A stretch of 6,962 nucleotides of DNA from an uncultured Dietzia sp. (GCA_946570335.1 CAMNYG010000065.1:1-6962); one strand, 5' to 3'. Counted from the first letter of the stretch, positions 1-6,962 are shown. Made by a program: numbers and translations. The notes: generated by a model not told the origin, from the letters alone.

Positions 1-1
1 C

Positions 2-133
2 GGGCCGGTCTCCGGTGCCGGTGCCGCCACCGCACACGGAGCCGCGCTCACCGCGCTCCTCGGCTTGACCGGTGGGTATGACGAGGGCGGGGTGGGGGCG
101 GCGGAGCTGCCGCCGTTGCCGCCACTGCGCTGA
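2..133 (+). CDS. C-terminal end of an unrecognised protein (partial)
   Basis: An open frame enters from the left edge and ends at TGA 131-133, giving 43 residues. It begins with an Ala/Gly-rich stretch containing AHGAALTALLGLTGG, which could form a helix. It ends in a proline/leucine-rich tail, AAELPPLPPLR. Codon third positions are strongly G/C, as in gltB and gltD, which supports real coding. Another plus-strand frame here stops already at 79-81. I do not recognise the family: no catalytic motif or membrane segment is visible in this short piece. It lies on the same strand as gltB but 231 bp upstream, so it is probably a separate transcription unit. No clear rho-independent terminator follows it. 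It could be a chance open frame, but the composition makes a real gene end more likely. Confidence 0.5.
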   Translation, partial: GPVSGAGAATAHGAALTALLGLTGGYDEGGVGAAELPPLPPLR

Positions 134-194
134 TCAGGTCTGGGACCGAAGGGGACCGGGCGGTGCGTGCGATGGCGTCACCCCTGAGAGAAAT

Positions 195-210
195 CTCACA
201 AGGTGGAAAC
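195..210 (+). promoter_or_regulatory. Candidate GlnR-type nitrogen regulator box
   Basis: The sequence is CTCAC, six bases, then GAAAC. The actinobacterial GlnR half-site pattern is GTNAC-N6-GAAAC, so eight of the nine fixed positions match; only the first G is replaced by C. The box lies 155 bp upstream of the gltB start and upstream of both candidate promoters. That position suits activation of a nitrogen assimilation operon. GlnR control of gltBD is plausible because this is a core ammonium assimilation step, but it is inferred. The overlapping palindrome GGAAAC-T-GTTTCC (205-217) could instead be the site of another regulator. Confidence 0.35.
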
Positions 211-217
211 TGTTTCC
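205..217. repeat. Short inverted repeat in the gltB upstream region
   Basis: GGAAAC (205-210) and GTTTCC (212-217) form a perfect 6-bp inverted repeat around a single T. It overlaps the GAAAC half of the candidate GlnR box. Such a short, nearly uninterrupted dyad is more like an operator for a dimeric regulator than an RNA hairpin, because the loop would be too small. No specific regulator can be named from the sequence. Confidence 0.35.
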
Positions 218-235
218 CACGTCAAGGGCCACGGC

Positions 236-280
236 TTGACTTGGTCGACTTGTGCGACTATCCCCCTTTCCCCATATTAT
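236..280 (+). promoter_or_regulatory. Candidate promoter region of gltBD
   Basis: Two overlapping candidates are visible. TATTAT at 275-280 is a good actinobacterial -10 element, with a weak TTGTGC at 250-255 as a possible -35 (19-bp spacer). TTGACT at 236-241 is a good -35 but faces only a poor TATCCC at 259-264 (17-bp spacer). If the TATTAT element is used, transcription would start near 286-289 and leave a 5' leader of about 75-80 nt containing the hairpin at 312-344. The exact start cannot be fixed from sequence. Confidence 0.4.
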
Positions 281-311
281 TTTCCGGCCAGAGGGCCTCG
301 GTTCTCTGAGT

Positions 312-344
312 ACGGGCGCTCCAGCGACCGCGGAGTCCGCCCGT
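312..344 (+). promoter_or_regulatory. Stable hairpin in the gltB 5' leader
   Basis: ACGGGCG (312-318) pairs with CGCCCGT (338-344), and CTCC (319-322) pairs with GGAG (332-335). This gives 11 base pairs, a two-base bulge (TC, 336-337) and a nine-base loop. The hairpin ends 8 nt before the gltB Shine-Dalgarno (GAAGG, 353-357). No U-run follows, so it is not an intrinsic terminator. It might affect ribosome access or mRNA stability. Chance hairpins are common in GC-rich DNA, so a function is only inferred. Confidence 0.4.
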
Positions 345-364
345 CGACAAGCGAAGGCGAACAG

Positions 365-3300
365 ATGCAGACGACTCCCGGCCCCCAAGGCCTGTACCGC
401 CCGGAACATGAACACGACTCCTGTGGTGTCGCGTTCGTGGTGGACATGTACGGACGTCAGTCCCGGGACATCGTCGAGAAGGCGATCGCCGCGCTGGTGA
501 ACCTCGAGCACCGAGGCGCCGTGGGCGCCGAGGCCAACACCGGTGACGGCACGGGCTTGTTGATCCAGATACCGGATTTGTTCCTCCGCGAGGTGATGCG
601 TGAGGAGCAGAACACAGAACTACCCCAGGCCGGTGCGTATGCAACCGGCCTTTGTTTTCTCCCGCAGTCCCGGATGCTGGCGATGGACGCCATGCGGATG
701 GTCGAGCGGATAGCGGCTGAACAGCACGTCAGTGTGATCGGCTGGCGGGAGGTCCCGGTCGACGACTCCTCGGTCGGGGCGATCGCACGCGATGCGCAAC
801 CGACGATCCACCAGATCTTCGTCAAGGCCGCCGGCCCCGACGGTGCCCTGCTCACCGGGATCGACCTCGAGCGCCGGTGCTTCGTGGTGCGCAAGCGGTG
901 CGAGCACGAACTGGGCAGCAAGGGCCCCGGCATGGGTGACCTCGGCTCCGAGACGGTCTACTTCCCGTCGCTGAGCCCGCGCACGATGGTCTACAAGGGG
1001 ATGCTCACCGAGAAGCAGCTCCCGGACTTCTACCTCGACCTGCAGGACGAGCGCGTGGAGTCGGCACTGGGGATCGTGCACTCCCGGTTCTCCACCAACA
1101 CGTTCCCGGCCTGGCCGCTCGCGCACCCGTTCCGCTACGTCGCGCACAACGGTGAGATCAACACCGCGCGCGGCAACGAGAACTGGATGCGGGCCCGCGA
1201 GTCACTGATGACCAGCGAGCACATCGAGGACCTGCAGGCGGCGTTGCCGATCTGCACCCCCGGCGGATCGGACACGGCCCGCTTCGACGAGACGCTCGAG
1301 CTGCTGACCCTCGCCGGCCGGCCCCTGCCGCACGCCGTGCTGATGATGGTCCCCGAGGCCTGGGAGCGGCACGAGAAGATGGACCCCGCCAAGCGGGCGT
1401 TCTACGAGTTCCACGCCTCGCTCATGGAGGCCTGGGACGGCCCGGCATCCATCACGTTCACCGACGGCACCGTGATCGGCGCGGTCCTCGACCGCAACGG
1501 CCTGCGCCCGTCCCGCATCTGGGTGACCGATGACGGGCTGGTCGTGATGGCCTCCGAGGTGGGCGTGCTCGACATCCCGCAGGACAAGGTCGTCACCAAG
1601 ACGCGACTGCGCCCGGGGCGGATGTTCCTGGTCGACACCGAGCAGGGCCGGATCATCGACGACGAGGAGATCAAGACCTCCCTCGCCGCCGAGCATCCGT
1701 ACCGCCGGTGGCTCGACGACGGCATCACCCGCCTCGAGGATCTGCCCGAGGTGAGCCACGAGATCATGAGTCATGAGCGCGTGGTGCTGCGCCAGCGGGT
1801 GTTCGGGTACACCGAGGAGGAACTGCGGCTGCTGGTCTCGCCGATGGCCGTCACCGGCGCCGAGGCGATCGGATCGATGGGCACCGACACCCCGTTGCCG
1901 GTCCTGTCCCAGCGGTCCCGGATGCTGTTCGACTTCTTCGCGCAGCGTTTCGCGCAGGTCACCAACCCGCCGCTCGACGCGATCCGCGAGGAGCTCGTCA
2001 CCAGCTACGGCGTGACCCTCGGACCCGAGGGCGACCTGATCAACCCGGGACCGGACTCGTGTCGGCAGATCCGCCTGGACAACCCGATCCTCGGCAACAC
2101 CGAGCTCACCACGCTGATGGCCGCCGGCGACACCCACCCGGGCCTGAAGTCCGTCGTGGTGCGGGGCCTGTACAACGTCGCCCACTCCGGGCGCGGCCTG
2201 CGGATCGCGTTGGACCGGATCCGTCGCGAGGTCTCCCGGGCCATCGAAGACGGCGCGTCGATCATCGTGCTGTCCGACCGTGAGTCGGACGAGCGCAACG
2301 CGCCCATCCCGTCGCTGCTGCTGACCTCGGCCGTCCACCAGCACCTCGTGCGGGAGAAGACCCGCACCCGGGTGGGTCTGGTGATCGAGTCGGGCGACGC
2401 CCGCGAAGTCCACCACATGGCGGTGCTCTTCGGCTACGGCGCCGAGGCCATCAACCCGTACATGGCGTTCGAGTCGATCGACGAGCTCGTCAAGACCGGT
2501 GAGCTCACCGGTGTGGAGACCGAGGTCGCCTACGCCAATTACCGCAAGGCTGCCGCAAAAGGCGTGCTCAAGGTGATGTCCAAGATGGGCATCTCCACCC
2601 TGGCCTCGTACACCGGCGCACAGCTGTTCGACGTCACCGGACTGTCGCAGGAACTGTGCGACGAGTACTTCACCGGCTCGATCAGCCCCATCGACGGCAT
2701 CGGCCTGGAGGAGATCGCCGGCGACGTGGCCCGCCGCCACCGCTTCGCGTTCCTGCCGCGGCCCGAGGAGGCCGCGCACCGTGAGCTCGAGATCGGTGGC
2801 GAGTACCAGTGGCGCCGCGAGGGCGAGTACCACCTGTTCAACCCGGACACGGTGTTCAAGCTCCAGCACTCCACGCGGTCCGGCCGCTACGAGATCTTCA
2901 AGGAGTACACCCGCCTGGTCGACGACCAGTCCGAGCGACTGGCCACGCTGCGCGGCCTGTTCGAACTCAACAGTGACCGCCCGCCCGTGCCGATCGAGGA
3001 GGTCGAGCCGGTCTCCGAGATCGTCAAGCGCTTCTCCACCGGTGCGATGAGCTACGGCTCGATCTCCGCCGAGGCGCACGAGACGCTCGCGATCGCCATG
3101 AACCGGCTCCACGCGCGGTCCAATTCCGGCGAGGGCGGAGAGTCGACCGACCGCTTCACCCCGGACGCCAATGGCGACTGGCGGCGCTCGGCCATCAAGC
3201 AGGTCGCCTCCGGGCGGTTCGGCGTGACCAGCCACTACCTGGCCAACTGCACCGACATCCAGATCAAGATGGCCCAGGGCGCCAAGCCCGGTGAGGGCGG

Positions 3301-4966
3301 CCAGCTCCCGCCGAACAAGGTCTACCCGTGGGTCGCCGAGGTCCGCGGATCCACGCCCGGCGTCGGGCTCATCTCCCCGCCGCCGCACCACGACATCTAC
3401 TCGATCGAGGACCTGGCGCAGCTCATCTACGACCTGAAGAACGCGAACCCGCAGGCGCGGATCCACGTGAAGCTGGTCGCCGAGCAGGGCGTCGGCACCG
3501 TGGCCACGGGCGTGTCCAAGACGCACGCCGACGTGGTGCTCATCTCCGGCCACGACGGCGGCACCGGGGCCTCCCCGCTGACCTCCCTCAAGCACGCCGG
3601 TGGACCATGGGAGCTCGGACTCGCCGAGACCCAGCAGACCCTGCTGGTCAACGGCCTTCGCGACCGGATCGTGGTGCAGGTCGACGGGCAGCTCAAGACC
3701 GGGCGTGACGTGGTGATCGCCGCACTGCTGGGCGCCGAGGAGTTCGGCTTCGCCACCGCCCCGCTCGTGGTGGCCGGCTGCGTCATGATGCGGGTCTGCC
3801 ATCTCGACACCTGCCCCGTCGGCGTGGCCACCCAGAACCCGGTCCTGCGTGAGCGGTTCAACGGCAAGGCCGAGTACGTGGTGAACTTCATGGAGTTCAT
3901 CGCCGAGGAGGTCCGCGAGTACCTCGCCGAACTGGGCTTCCGCTCCCTCGACGAGGCGATCGGCCACTCCGAGTGCCTCGACAAGTCCCGGGCGTTCGCC
4001 CACAACAAGCGCATCGCGGGGCTGGATCTGGAGCCGGTCTTCGCGCAGGCCGATTCGCCGTTCATGCACCAGGACCTGCGCTGCACGAAGGAGCAGGACC
4101 ACAAACTCGGGCACGTGCTGGACAGGACGCTGATCGCCGACTGCCGCGACGTCGTCGTCGACCCCTCGCGCGGGCCCGTCACCGGCGCCTACCCGATCGC
4201 CAACGTCAACCGCTCGGTCGGCACGATGCTCAGCCACGAGATCTCGAGGACCCACGGCGCCGAGGGGCTGCCCGACGGCTCCATCGACCTCACCTTCACC
4301 GGGTCGGCGGGCAACTCACTGGGCGCGTTCCTCGCCTCCGGTGTGACCCTGCGCGTGGACGGCGACGCCAACGACTACGTGGGCAAGGGCCTGTCCGGAG
4401 GGCGGATCGTGGTCCGCCCGGCACCGGACGCCGCCCCCGACTTCGTGGCCGAGAACAACATCATCGCCGGCAACGTGATCTGCTACGGCGCCACCGCCGG
4501 CGAGGTGTTCCTCCGCGGCATCGTGGGCGAGCGCTTCTGCGTGCGCAACTCCGGCGTCATCGCGGTCGTCGAGGGCGTGGGTGACCACGCGTGCGAGTAC
4601 ATGACTGGCGGGAGGGTCGTGGTGCTCGGCGCCACCGGCCGCAACGTCGCCGCCGGGATGTCGGGCGGCGTGGCCTACTTCTACGACCCCGACGGCGCAC
4701 TGCCGGACAACCTCAACGGCGACCTCGCCGACATCGAAGAGCTCACCGCCGACGACGTGGAGTTCCTCCACGGCATCATCCAGCGCCACGTCGACGAGAC
4801 CGGCTCCGCCCGGGGTCGGGAACTGCTGGGCGGTTGGGCCCAGAACGTGAATCACTTCGCCAAGGTCATGCCGCGCGACTACAAGCGTGTGCTGCTGGCC
4901 ATCGAACAGGCGACCAAGGACGGACGGAACGTGGACGAGGCGATCATGGAGGCCGCAAATGGCTGA
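365..4966 (+). CDS. gltB: Glutamate synthase (NADPH) large subunit
   Basis: This is the GOGAT alpha subunit (1533 aa), a cytosolic enzyme. It hydrolyses glutamine and uses the ammonia to convert 2-oxoglutarate to glutamate on FMN. The class II amidotransferase domain starts at C20 (DSCGVAF), normally exposed by removal of the short propeptide, here 19 residues. Other domain markers are NLEHRG (46-51), HSRFSTNT (239-246) and HNGEIN (261-266). The central domain follows. The FMN synthase domain contains NSGEGGE (from about 920) and [11 protein letters not shown] (973-983). The [3Fe-4S] ligands C1139, C1145 and C1150 fit CX5CX4C. The C-terminal beta-helix has GKGLSGGR (1340-1347) and GMSGG (1431-1435). 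The length is normal for actinobacteria and all key residues are present. ATG 365 is chosen because GAAGG (353-357) lies 7 nt upstream and the protein then begins like its family; the in-frame GTG at 203 would add 54 unrelated residues. It is translated together with gltD. Confidence 0.97.
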   Translation: MQTTPGPQGLYRPEHEHDSCGVAFVVDMYGRQSRDIVEKAIAALVNLEHRGAVGAEANTGDGTGLLIQIPDLFLREVMREEQNTELPQAGAYATGLCFLPQSRMLAMDAMRMVERIAAEQHVSVIGWREVPVDDSSVGAIARDAQPTIHQIFVKAAGPDGALLTGIDLERRCFVVRKRCEHELGSKGPGMGDLGSETVYFPSLSPRTMVYKGMLTEKQLPDFYLDLQDERVESALGIVHSRFSTNTFPAWPLAHPFRYVAHNGEINTARGNENWMRARESLMTSEHIEDLQAALPICTPGGSDTARFDETLELLTLAGRPLPHAVLMMVPEAWERHEKMDPAKRAFYEFHASLMEAWDGPASITFTDGTVIGAVLDRNGLRPSRIWVTDDGLVVMASEVGVLDIPQDKVVTKTRLRPGRMFLVDTEQGRIIDDEEIKTSLAAEHPYRRWLDDGITRLEDLPEVSHEIMSHERVVLRQRVFGYTEEELRLLVSPMAVTGAEAIGSMGTDTPLPVLSQRSRMLFDFFAQRFAQVTNPPLDAIREELVTSYGVTLGPEGDLINPGPDSCRQIRLDNPILGNTELTTLMAAGDTHPGLKSVVVRGLYNVAHSGRGLRIALDRIRREVSRAIEDGASIIVLSDRESDERNAPIPSLLLTSAVHQHLVREKTRTRVGLVIESGDAREVHHMAVLFGYGAEAINPYMAFESIDELVKTGELTGVETEVAYANYRKAAAKGVLKVMSKMGISTLASYTGAQLFDVTGLSQELCDEYFTGSISPIDGIGLEEIAGDVARRHRFAFLPRPEEAAHRELEIGGEYQWRREGEYHLFNPDTVFKLQHSTRSGRYEIFKEYTRLVDDQSERLATLRGLFELNSDRPPVPIEEVEPVSEIVKRFSTGAMSYGSISAEAHETLAIAMNRLHARSNSGEGGESTDRFTPDANGDWRRSAIKQVASGRFGVTSHYLANCTDIQIKMAQGAKPGEGGQLPPNKVYPWVAEVRGSTPGVGLISPPPHHDIYSIEDLAQLIYDLKNANPQARIHVKLVAEQGVGTVATGVSKTHADVVLISGHDGGTGASPLTSLKHAGGPWELGLAETQQTLLVNGLRDRIVVQVDGQLKTGRDVVIAALLGAEEFGFATAPLVVAGCVMMRVCHLDTCPVGVATQNPVLRERFNGKAEYVVNFMEFIAEEVREYLAELGFRSLDEAIGHSECLDKSRAFAHNKRIAGLDLEPVFAQADSPFMHQDLRCTKEQDHKLGHVLDRTLIADCRDVVVDPSRGPVTGAYPIANVNRSVGTMLSHEISRTHGAEGLPDGSIDLTFTGSAGNSLGAFLASGVTLRVDGDANDYVGKGLSGGRIVVRPAPDAAPDFVAENNIIAGNVICYGATAGEVFLRGIVGERFCVRNSGVIAVVEGVGDHACEYMTGGRVVVLGATGRNVAAGMSGGVAYFYDPDGALPDNLNGDLADIEELTADDVEFLHGIIQRHVDETGSARGRELLGGWAQNVNHFAKVMPRDYKRVLLAIEQATKDGRNVDEAIMEAANG
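4948..4952 (+). promoter_or_regulatory. gltD Shine-Dalgarno inside the gltB end
   Basis: GGAGG lies within the last codons of gltB, 6 nt before ATG 4959. It decides the gltD start, because an upstream in-frame ATG at 4887 would add 24 residues unlike GltD. The gltD start codon precedes the gltB stop (TGA 4964-4966), an 8-bp overlap typical of translational coupling. Coupling would help make the two subunits in equal amounts. Confidence 0.8.
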
Positions 4967-6314
4967 CCCGAAGGGCTTTCTCAAGCACACCGAGCGCGAG
5001 CTGCCCAGGCGCCGTCCGGTCGACCTGCGGATCATGGACTGGAACGAGGTCTACGAGTCCACGACCCTGCCGCCCGACGCGCTGGAGACCCAGGCGTCAC
5101 GGTGCATGAGCTGCGGCATCCCGTTCTGCCACCAGGGCTGCCCGCTGGGCAACATCATCCCGGAGTGGAACGACCTGGTGCACCGCGGTCGCTGGGACGC
5201 GGCGGTCGACAGGCTGCACGCGACCAACAACTTCCCCGAGTTCACCGGGCGACTGTGCCCGGCGCCGTGCGAGGGGTCGTGCGTCCTGGGGATCAACCAG
5301 GAGCCGGTCACCATCAAGCAGATCGAGGTGGAGATCGCCGAGACCGCGTGGTCGGGTGGCGGCATGGAGCCGGTGATCCCGTCGCTGCGTACCGGGCAGA
5401 AGGTCGCAGTGGTGGGCTCCGGCCCGGCCGGCCTGGCGGCGGCGCAGCAGCTCACGCGAGCCGGGCACACGGTGACGGTCTTCGAGCGCGACGACCGCAT
5501 CGGCGGGCTCATGCGCTACGGGATCCCCGAGTTCAAGATGGAGAAGTCGGTCCTCGACCGGCGGCTTGCCCAGATGGAGGCGGAGGGCACGGTGTTCCGG
5601 CCCGGTGTCAACGTCGGCAAGGACGTCACCGCCGCCCAGCTGCGGTCGCAGTTCGACGCGATCGTGCTGTGTGGCGGCGCCACCCTGCGGCGCGATCTGC
5701 CGGTCCCGGGGCGTGAGCTCGACGGTATCCACCAGGCCATGGACTACCTGCCGCTGGCCAACAAGGCGGCGGTGGGTGACCCGGTGGTCGACGCCGACGG
5801 GCTGCCGGAGATCCACGCGCGGGACAAGCACGTGATCATCATCGGCGGCGGTGACACCGGCGCGGACTGCCTCGGCACCGCCACCCGCCAGGGCGCGAGG
5901 TCGGTGAAGAGTTTCGAGATCATGCCCAGGCCGCCGGCCACCCGCGCGGCGTCCACGCCGTGGCCGATGTACCCCCTGATGTTCCGCACGGCCTCCGCGC
6001 ACGAGGAGAACGGTGAGCGCGTCTACAGCGTCTCGACCGCCGAGTTCGTGGGCTCCGGCGGGCACGTCACCGCGCTCAAGGGCTCGGAGGTGAAGATGGT
6101 CGACGGTCGGTTCGAGACCGTGCCCGGCACCGACTTCGAGTACCCGGCGGACCTGGTGCTGCTCGCGATGGGGTTCACCGGCGCCCAGCGCGCCGGCCTG
6201 TGCACGGACCTGGGTGTGGAGTTCACCGACCGCGGCAACGTGGGGCGCGACGACGCCTGGGCCACCAATGTGGACGGCGTGTTCGTGGCCGGCGACATGG
6301 GCCGCGGCCAGTAA
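4959..6314 (+). CDS. gltD: Glutamate synthase (NADPH) small subunit, 3' end replaced
   Basis: This is the GOGAT beta subunit, which oxidises NADPH and passes electrons through FAD and iron-sulfur clusters to GltB. The N-terminal domain has cluster cysteines C49, C52, C57 and C61 (CX2CX4CX3CP) and C100, C104 and C108 (CPAPCEGSC). The FAD-binding Rossmann motif is GSGPAG (153-158). The NADPH-binding motif is GGGDTG (296-301). The FAD-contacting GDMGRGQ ends the protein at 445-451. Actinobacterial GltD is usually about 480-500 residues and continues after GRGQ with a serine and a conserved helix. Here TAA follows directly, and that stop is completed by low-GC DNA. The encoded protein is therefore about 35 or more residues short, with part of the FAD site and the last helix lost. 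The native gene is probably intact and cut only by the chimeric junction. If the join were real, the product would probably be unstable. Confidence 0.93.
   Translation: MADPKGFLKHTERELPRRRPVDLRIMDWNEVYESTTLPPDALETQASRCMSCGIPFCHQGCPLGNIIPEWNDLVHRGRWDAAVDRLHATNNFPEFTGRLCPAPCEGSCVLGINQEPVTIKQIEVEIAETAWSGGGMEPVIPSLRTGQKVAVVGSGPAGLAAAQQLTRAGHTVTVFERDDRIGGLMRYGIPEFKMEKSVLDRRLAQMEAEGTVFRPGVNVGKDVTAAQLRSQFDAIVLCGGATLRRDLPVPGRELDGIHQAMDYLPLANKAAVGDPVVDADGLPEIHARDKHVIIIGGGDTGADCLGTATRQGARSVKSFEIMPRPPATRAASTPWPMYPLMFRTASAHEENGERVYSVSTAEFVGSGGHVTALKGSEVKMVDGRFETVPGTDFEYPADLVLLAMGFTGAQRAGLCTDLGVEFTDRGNVGRDDAWATNVDGVFVAGDMGRGQ
6309..6314. other. Breakpoint between high-GC and low-GC DNA
   Basis: GltD similarity stops after the CAG codon (6309-6311), where TCN for serine is expected next. 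The LysR-like frame is recognisable from GTA (6311-6313) onward. One or a few bases (GT, perhaps CAGT) fit both sides, so the exact point is ambiguous, as with microhomology joins. Composition drops from about 70% to about 37% G+C across it. No terminal inverted repeat, target duplication, att core or recombinase gene is seen. Confidence 0.85.
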
Positions 6315-6517
6315 CTTGTGATGATGCAAGAACGGCAATTCACTGGGCCGATGAAGGCTTAGGGATAGCTTTAGTTCCTGAATCGATTGCCCTTACTTAT
6401 GCAAAAAGTAAAATTATCCCAGTAAAGCATACTAACTGGATTACCCACTTAAATTTAGTATGGCGTAAAGATAGAGAAGTGACGCCACTAATGGAAAAGA
6501 TTATTGAAATGTTTTAA
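6311..6517 (+). CDS. LysR-type transcriptional regulator, C-terminal fragment
   Basis: About 67 residues remain, beginning near [20 protein letters not shown] and ending at TAA 6515-6517. The stretch DEGLGIALVPESIA resembles the end of the LysR effector-binding domain, where a glycine-rich turn and a ValPro strand recur. The tail (WRKDREVTPLMEKIIEMF) is also typical, with its terminal amphipathic helix. The DNA-binding helix-turn-helix and most of the effector domain are missing because the gene begins at the breakpoint. Codon use is AT-rich (TTA, ATT, GAA, AAA), quite unlike gltD. The open frame extends left into gltD only by chance. The full-length gene presumably exists intact in the low-GC source organism. 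The regulator's target and ligand cannot be told from this piece. Confidence 0.75.
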   Translation, partial: VTCDDARTAIHWADEGLGIALVPESIALTYAKSKIIPVKHTNWITHLNLVWRKDREVTPLMEKIIEMF

Positions 6518-6520
6518 ATT

Positions 6521-6552
6521 AAAAAAGCCAACCACTTTTGGTTGGCTAAAAA
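6521..6552 (-). terminator. Rho-independent terminator of the 31-codon gene
   Basis: A perfect 9-bp stem, AGCCAACCA (6526-6534) with TGGTTGGCT (6539-6547), closes a four-base loop. Read on the minus strand, the hairpin begins six bases after the small gene's stop and is followed by a run of T (complement of the A-run 6521-6526), then AATTT. That is the canonical arrangement. On the plus strand the hairpin is followed by A rather than T, so it would end lysR transcription poorly. Confidence 0.85.
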
Positions 6553-6553
6553 T

Positions 6554-6649
6554 CTAATTATGTTTAACAATTTTATAGTTTAGATAACGCTCAACAGCCT
6601 GGCGCATCAACTTGATTTTGCGGGGCTTGTAAATAATGATCTTTGCCAT
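6554..6649 (-). CDS. Small basic protein, 31 aa, unrecognised
   Basis: ATG (complement of 6647-6649) to TAG (complement of 6554-6556) encodes 31 residues beginning MAKIIIYKPRKIK. Six Lys, three Arg and one His stand against a single Glu, so the protein is strongly basic. It has a short hydrophobic III patch near the start, then a likely helix (RQAVERYLNY). It has no transmembrane segment, no cysteine and no signal peptide. A strong Shine-Dalgarno, GAAAGGA (complement of 6658-6664), sits 8 nt before the start, and an intrinsic terminator on the same strand begins six bases after the stop. These three signals together make a real gene likely despite the length. It lies between convergent lysR and divergent tRNA-Ser. 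I do not recognise the family; nucleic-acid or ribosome binding is a guess from charge alone. No convincing -35/-10 pair was found upstream on its strand. Confidence 0.6.
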   Translation of the reverse strand: MAKIIIYKPRKIKLMRQAVERYLNYKIVKHN

Positions 6650-6657
6650 AATACGAG

Positions 6658-6664
6658 TCCTTTC
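6658..6664 (-). promoter_or_regulatory. Strong Shine-Dalgarno of the 31-codon gene
   Basis: Read on the minus strand the sequence is GAAAGGA, with 8 nt to the ATG. This is a near-ideal Firmicute-type ribosome binding site and the main reason to believe the small gene starts at 6649. Confidence 0.65.
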
Positions 6665-6752
6665 ATTATCATTGGTATAGCTTTAAGATACAGAAAAACT
6701 ATGAAAGAATGATGACTTTTTAAAGATTAATTTTAGAATTAGTTATTTTGTA

Positions 6753-6781
6753 TTTACCATTTATTTTTTAATTGCTATAAT
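6753..6781 (+). promoter_or_regulatory. Promoter of the tRNA-Ser gene
   Basis: TTTACC (6753-6758) and a perfect TATAAT (6776-6781) are separated by 17 bp, the optimal sigma-70/SigA arrangement. Transcription would begin around 6787-6789, about 8-10 nt before the mature tRNA 5' end at 6797. The AT-rich run upstream of the -35 could act as an UP element. Confidence 0.8.
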
Positions 6782-6796
6782 AAAAACGTTGTAATT

Positions 6797-6884
6797 GGAG
6801 AGTTGGCAGAGTGGTAATGCACCGGACTCGAAATCCGGCGAACCGGCTTATACCGGCGCGCAGGTTCAAATCCTGTACACTCCT
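6797..6884 (+). tRNA. tRNA-Ser, anticodon CGA (reads UCG)
   Basis: The fold is a class II tRNA with a long variable arm, as expected for serine. The acceptor strands are GGAGAGT (6797-6803) and ACACTCC (6877-6883). The D stem is GCA/TGC (6806-6808, 6818-6820). The anticodon stem is CCGGA/TCCGG (6822-6826, 6834-6838), with loop CTCGAAA and anticodon CGA at 6829-6831. The variable arm stem is CCGG/CCGG (6843-6846, 6853-6856). The T arm is GCAGG-TTCAAAT-CCTGT (6860-6876). The 3' CCA is not encoded, as in many Firmicutes, and the base at the discriminator position (6884) is T rather than the usual G of bacterial tRNA-Ser. The fifth acceptor pair is an A-A mismatch (6801 with 6879). The gene is a single-tRNA unit with its own promoter and terminator. 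Confidence 0.92.
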
Positions 6885-6897
6885 TTACATGTTAAAT

Positions 6898-6957
6898 AAT
6901 AAAGCTAAAAACATTGATACAGAGCCGTTCTGTTGATGTTTTTAGCTTTATTTTTTT
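6898..6957 (+). terminator. Rho-independent terminator after tRNA-Ser
   Basis: AATAAAGCTAAAAACAT (6898-6914) pairs with ATGTTTTTAGCTTTATT (6936-6952), a 17-bp stem. Inside it a second stem, ACAGA (6919-6923) with TCTGT (6929-6933), closes a GCCGT loop. A run of seven T (6951-6957) follows. The stem is AT-rich but long. The A-rich left flank gives a weaker T-rich tract on the minus strand, so it may also stop transcription entering from the right. Confidence 0.85.
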
Positions 6958-6962
6958 GTCGT

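Noticed and set aside
203..364. An upstream GTG start that would extend GltB by 54 residues
   Set aside because: It has no Shine-Dalgarno, the extension is unlike any GltB N-terminus, and it would run through the candidate promoter and hairpin. ATG 365 gives the usual short propeptide before the catalytic Cys.
1202..4255. A 1017-codon open frame on the minus strand, antisense to gltB
   Set aside because: It is a shadow of gltB. High-GC codon bias empties the antisense frame of stops. The translation is low-complexity, rich in V, D, G, H and R, with no recognisable domain, while the plus strand encodes a full GltB with all catalytic and cluster residues.
5097..6338. A 413-codon minus-strand open frame across gltD
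   Set aside because: It has the same shadow effect and a composition typical of antisense GC-rich coding. It also runs across the composition break, which a genuine gene of either source would not do.
6200..6517. A 105-codon plus-strand frame read as a single protein
   Set aside because: Its first 37 or so codons are an out-of-frame reading of gltD with an Arg/Gly-rich nonsense composition. Only the part from about 6311 resembles a protein family (LysR).
6312..6962. A genomic island or integrative element inserted at gltD
   Set aside because: There is no integrase, transposase, terminal repeat, target duplication or att-like direct repeat. The tRNA gene lies over 480 bp from the join and belongs to the low-GC DNA itself, so it is not a target site in the actinobacterial genome. 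The right edge of the low-GC DNA is not seen, so an island is not formally excluded.
1..6962. A CRISPR array, phage defence cluster, toxin-antitoxin pair or biosynthetic cluster
   Set aside because: No regularly spaced repeats and no defence or cluster protein motifs were found. The window is filled by gltBD and the short low-GC tail. The 31-aa gene has no partner gene to suggest a toxin-antitoxin pair.

Overview
The window joins two unrelated kinds of DNA. Positions 1 to about 6311 are high-GC with an actinobacterial look (42 of 60 bases in 6121-6180 are G or C). The GltB and GltD proteins encoded there resemble those of Mycobacteriales such as Dietzia, Rhodococcus, Gordonia or Corynebacterium; the genus is a guess. 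From about 6312 to 6962 the DNA is low-GC (22 of 60 bases in 6361-6420) and looks like a Firmicute, probably Lactobacillales or a relative. It has strong purine-rich Shine-Dalgarno sequences, a TTTACC-N17-TATAAT promoter, and a tRNA gene without an encoded CCA.

Layout, high-GC part. Positions 2-133 hold the last 43 codons of an unrecognised gene. A 231-bp intergenic region follows. It carries a GlnR-like box, candidate promoter elements, a 9-bp-periodic repeat and a strong hairpin just upstream of the gltB ribosome binding site. gltB (365-4966) is a complete glutamate synthase large subunit. gltD (from 4959) overlaps it by 8 bp and encodes the small, NADPH-oxidising subunit. Together they make NADPH-GOGAT: GltD passes electrons from NADPH through FAD and iron-sulfur clusters to the FMN site of GltB. 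There, ammonia released from glutamine is added to 2-oxoglutarate to give glutamate.

Layout, low-GC part. gltD stops abruptly after its conserved GDMGRGQ motif, at a stop codon completed by the low-GC DNA. In another frame, the last 67 or so residues of a LysR-type regulator begin at the same point, also without their upstream part. Then come a perfect hairpin terminator, a convincing 31-codon minus-strand gene with its own Shine-Dalgarno, and a tRNA-Ser(CGA) gene between a consensus promoter and a strong terminator.

Two conserved genes are cut at one point where composition changes sharply, and no transposase, integrase, att site or inverted repeat is visible. The simplest reading is a chimeric contig (misassembly, chimeric read or ligation, or contamination), not a natural insertion or a new system. 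The best candidates for undescribed biology are the 31-aa basic protein gene and the gltBD leader.
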